This document shows, piece by piece, positions 62,975-64,000 of a DNA stretch of 64,000 nucleotides; the first letter of the stretch is position 1, and every line of letters begins with the position of its first letter. Source of the DNA: Pseudoclavibacter helvolus (GTDB lineage: Bacteria > Actinomycetota > Actinomycetes > Actinomycetales > Microbacteriaceae); contig NZ_JACHWJ010000001.1 in assembly GCF_014191305.1 (NCBI RefSeq), positions 806,001 through 870,000 on the forward strand. The letters are read 5' to 3'. The position numbers were made by a program, and so were the translations under genes. The notes under the pieces are model-generated. The model saw nothing but the letters and a program-made list of their open reading frames with translations, was not told where the DNA came from and searched no databases.

Positions 62975-62980
62975 ACAATA
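62975..62980 (-). promoter_or_regulatory. -10 box (TATTGT), leaderless
   Basis: TATTGT, seven bases (TTACGTC), then ATG 62967 of the AraC-type gene. Confidence 0.45.
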
Positions 62981-63075
62981 GCAATACTGCCGTATACGCC
63001 ACTCCCCACCGGCCCTCGCTCGTCATACACTGAACTCGCCCCACAAAGAACCCCGACTTCAAGGAGAACCCCCTT

Positions 63076-63387
63076 ATGTCCATACCCGCATCACTTCCGT
63101 ATGCCTTCGTCGCCAAGATCGTCGCGGCCGATGGACAGCACGACGCGCTCGCCGATCTGCTCGCCGGCGCTGTCGCGCTCGCCAACGAAGAAGTAGGAAC
63201 GATTGTCTGGTTCGCGGTCAGGACCCACGCCGACACCTTCTGGATCTTCGATGCATTCCCCGACGAGGCCGCTCGCGACGCCCACGCCAACGGCGCCATC
63301 GTCGCAGCCCTGATGGCCAACCAGCACCTCCTCAGCGCAGCACCCGAGATCCTGGCGGCCGACGTCCTCGCGTCCAAGCTCCCGTAG
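63076..63387 (+). CDS. antibiotic biosynthesis monooxygenase-like (ABM fold) protein
   Basis: A 103-residue dimeric ferredoxin-fold protein of the ABM/quinol monooxygenase type. The pattern of a short beta strand (YAFVAKIVAADGQHDALADLL), a helix, then WFAVRTHADTFWIFDAFPDE and ANGAIVAALMA fits the family. Members oxidise quinols or act in stress responses; the substrate is unknown. AAGGAG lies nine bases before the ATG. It is divergent from the AraC-type regulator. Confidence 0.85.
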   Translation: MSIPASLPYAFVAKIVAADGQHDALADLLAGAVALANEEVGTIVWFAVRTHADTFWIFDAFPDEAARDAHANGAIVAALMANQHLLSAAPEILAADVLASKLP

Positions 63388-63418
63388 TCCGCCAACGCAC
63401 GCGACGATCGCGCCCCGC

Positions 63419-63550
63419 CGAGTCGGTCCGCAGATAGACGTCGAGGTCTCCCGACGATGGAGGTTCCTACGCCATCCATCCGAAAGACCTCGACGTGTCC
63501 GACGCTACCCCGCCGGCCGGCTTCGGCCGCCCTGACCTGACCGCCTTCGC
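63419..63550 (+). repeat. 132-bp direct repeat, copy 2
   Basis: Second copy of 61666-61797. Homology to copy 1 starts 35 bp inside the element end, so this copy has no terminal inverted repeat in front of it. Confidence 0.92.
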
Positions 63551-64000
63551 TCGACTCGACGGCCTCGGTCTGAGCGTGATCGGGCAACGACTTGAACCGG
63601 ATCGTGCGGTCCTCGCGTGCCGCGTGGTGGAACCAGATCAGTGGTGCCGACGGTGCGGCAGCGAAGGCGCCGCTCGTGACACCGTGATCCGGCGGTTGGC
63701 CCACGAGCCGCTGGGCTGGCGACCGACCGTGCTGGAGGTTGTAGTGCGCCGCTACCGCTGTGCCGACTGCGGACACGTGTGTCGCCAAGACACCAGCGCC
63801 GCGGCGGAGCCACGCGCGAAGCTCTCGCGCACCGGGCGGCGGTGGGCGCTGGAAGGGATCGTGGTCGCACACCTCACCGTCGCCCGTGTCGCCGAGGGAC
63901 TCGGGGTCGCGTGGGACACCGCCAACAACGCGGTCCTGGCCGAAGGCAAGCGGCTGCTGATCAACGACCCCACGCGGTTCGAGGGCGTGAAGGTCATTGG
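63495..64000 (+). CDS. ISL3 family transposase, partial at the right edge
   Basis: The first 168 residues of an ISL3 transposase, running off the window. The N-terminal zinc-binding region has ACRVVEPDQWCRRCG and CADCGHVCRQD, followed by an HTH-like stretch ALEGIVVAHLTVARVAEGLG. The catalytic DDE residues would lie further downstream and are not seen. GTG 63495 is the start, in the same position as in the truncated copy at 61742. It closely resembles transposases of corynebacterial and related ISL3 elements. Confidence 0.93.
   Translation, partial: MSDATPPAGFGRPDLTAFARLDGLGLSVIGQRLEPDRAVLACRVVEPDQWCRRCGSEGAARDTVIRRLAHEPLGWRPTVLEVVVRRYRCADCGHVCRQDTSAAAEPRAKLSRTGRRWALEGIVVAHLTVARVAEGLGVAWDTANNAVLAEGKRLLINDPTRFEGVKVI

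Overview
The window is a gene-dense, high-GC stretch of actinobacterial chromosome, most likely Microbacteriaceae. The evidence is the set of actinobacterial conserved genes (SepH/DUF3071, DUF3000-RNase D, DUF3093/3159/3710 with dut, DUF4193, DUF4191, DUF7455 beside sigA, polyphosphate glucokinase), type-A RNase P RNA and many leaderless -10 boxes. The family assignment is inferred from protein resemblance and gene order; no database search was run.

Layout. 1-6 kb is a decaying flank: an APC permease with a frameshift and a nonsense codon, a DUF5996 gene with three in-frame stops, and a ligD gene with a one-base deletion, divergent from an intact ku. 7-12.9 kb holds a sortase-type anchored extracellular nuclease, membrane proteins and the ammonium transporter. 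13-21.3 kb carries zapE, sufE, an alpha/beta hydrolase, DUF3000-rnd and a two-gene beta-oxidation operon. 21.3-31 kb has gldA, acnA, the dut-DUF3710-DUF3159 group, sepH and a phosphodiesterase. 31-35.8 kb holds parC and parE, convergent. 35.9-39.8 kb is the most unusual part: two overlapping alanine-racemase homologues with complementary losses, convergent with a MurT-GatD pair that lacks its glutaminase nucleophile. 40-51.8 kb holds sigA, an MFS transporter, PAC2, pepA, lpd, an E2 gene, a membrane pseudokinase, DUF4191 and RDD proteins. 51.8-58.2 kb is a nitrogen block: a clear GlnR box, glnA, glnE, glnA2. 58-61.5 kb holds panB, map, ppgK and rnpB. 61.6-64 kb is an ISL3-family element end, an AraC-type regulator with a small monooxygenase, then an ISL3 transposase running off the window.

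How the parts work together. GlnA, its adenylyltransferase GlnE, GlnA2 and Amt form an ammonium uptake and assimilation set. Lpd and E2 feed the 2-oxo-acid dehydrogenases next to aconitase in central metabolism. SepH, ZapE, ParC/ParE and SigA are housekeeping.

The alr pair and MurT/GatD both act on peptidoglycan stem-peptide chemistry. Microbacteriaceae typically make B-type peptidoglycan, cross-linked through the alpha-carboxyl of D-Glu2. I therefore propose as an inference that this locus makes or attaches the cross-bridge residue rather than amidating D-Glu.

Two sequence-level themes recur. Many genes have a TANNNT hexamer ending 6-7 nt before the start codon, which indicates leaderless transcription and settles several starts. 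Several genes end in 18-20 bp tandem duplications that include the stop codon.
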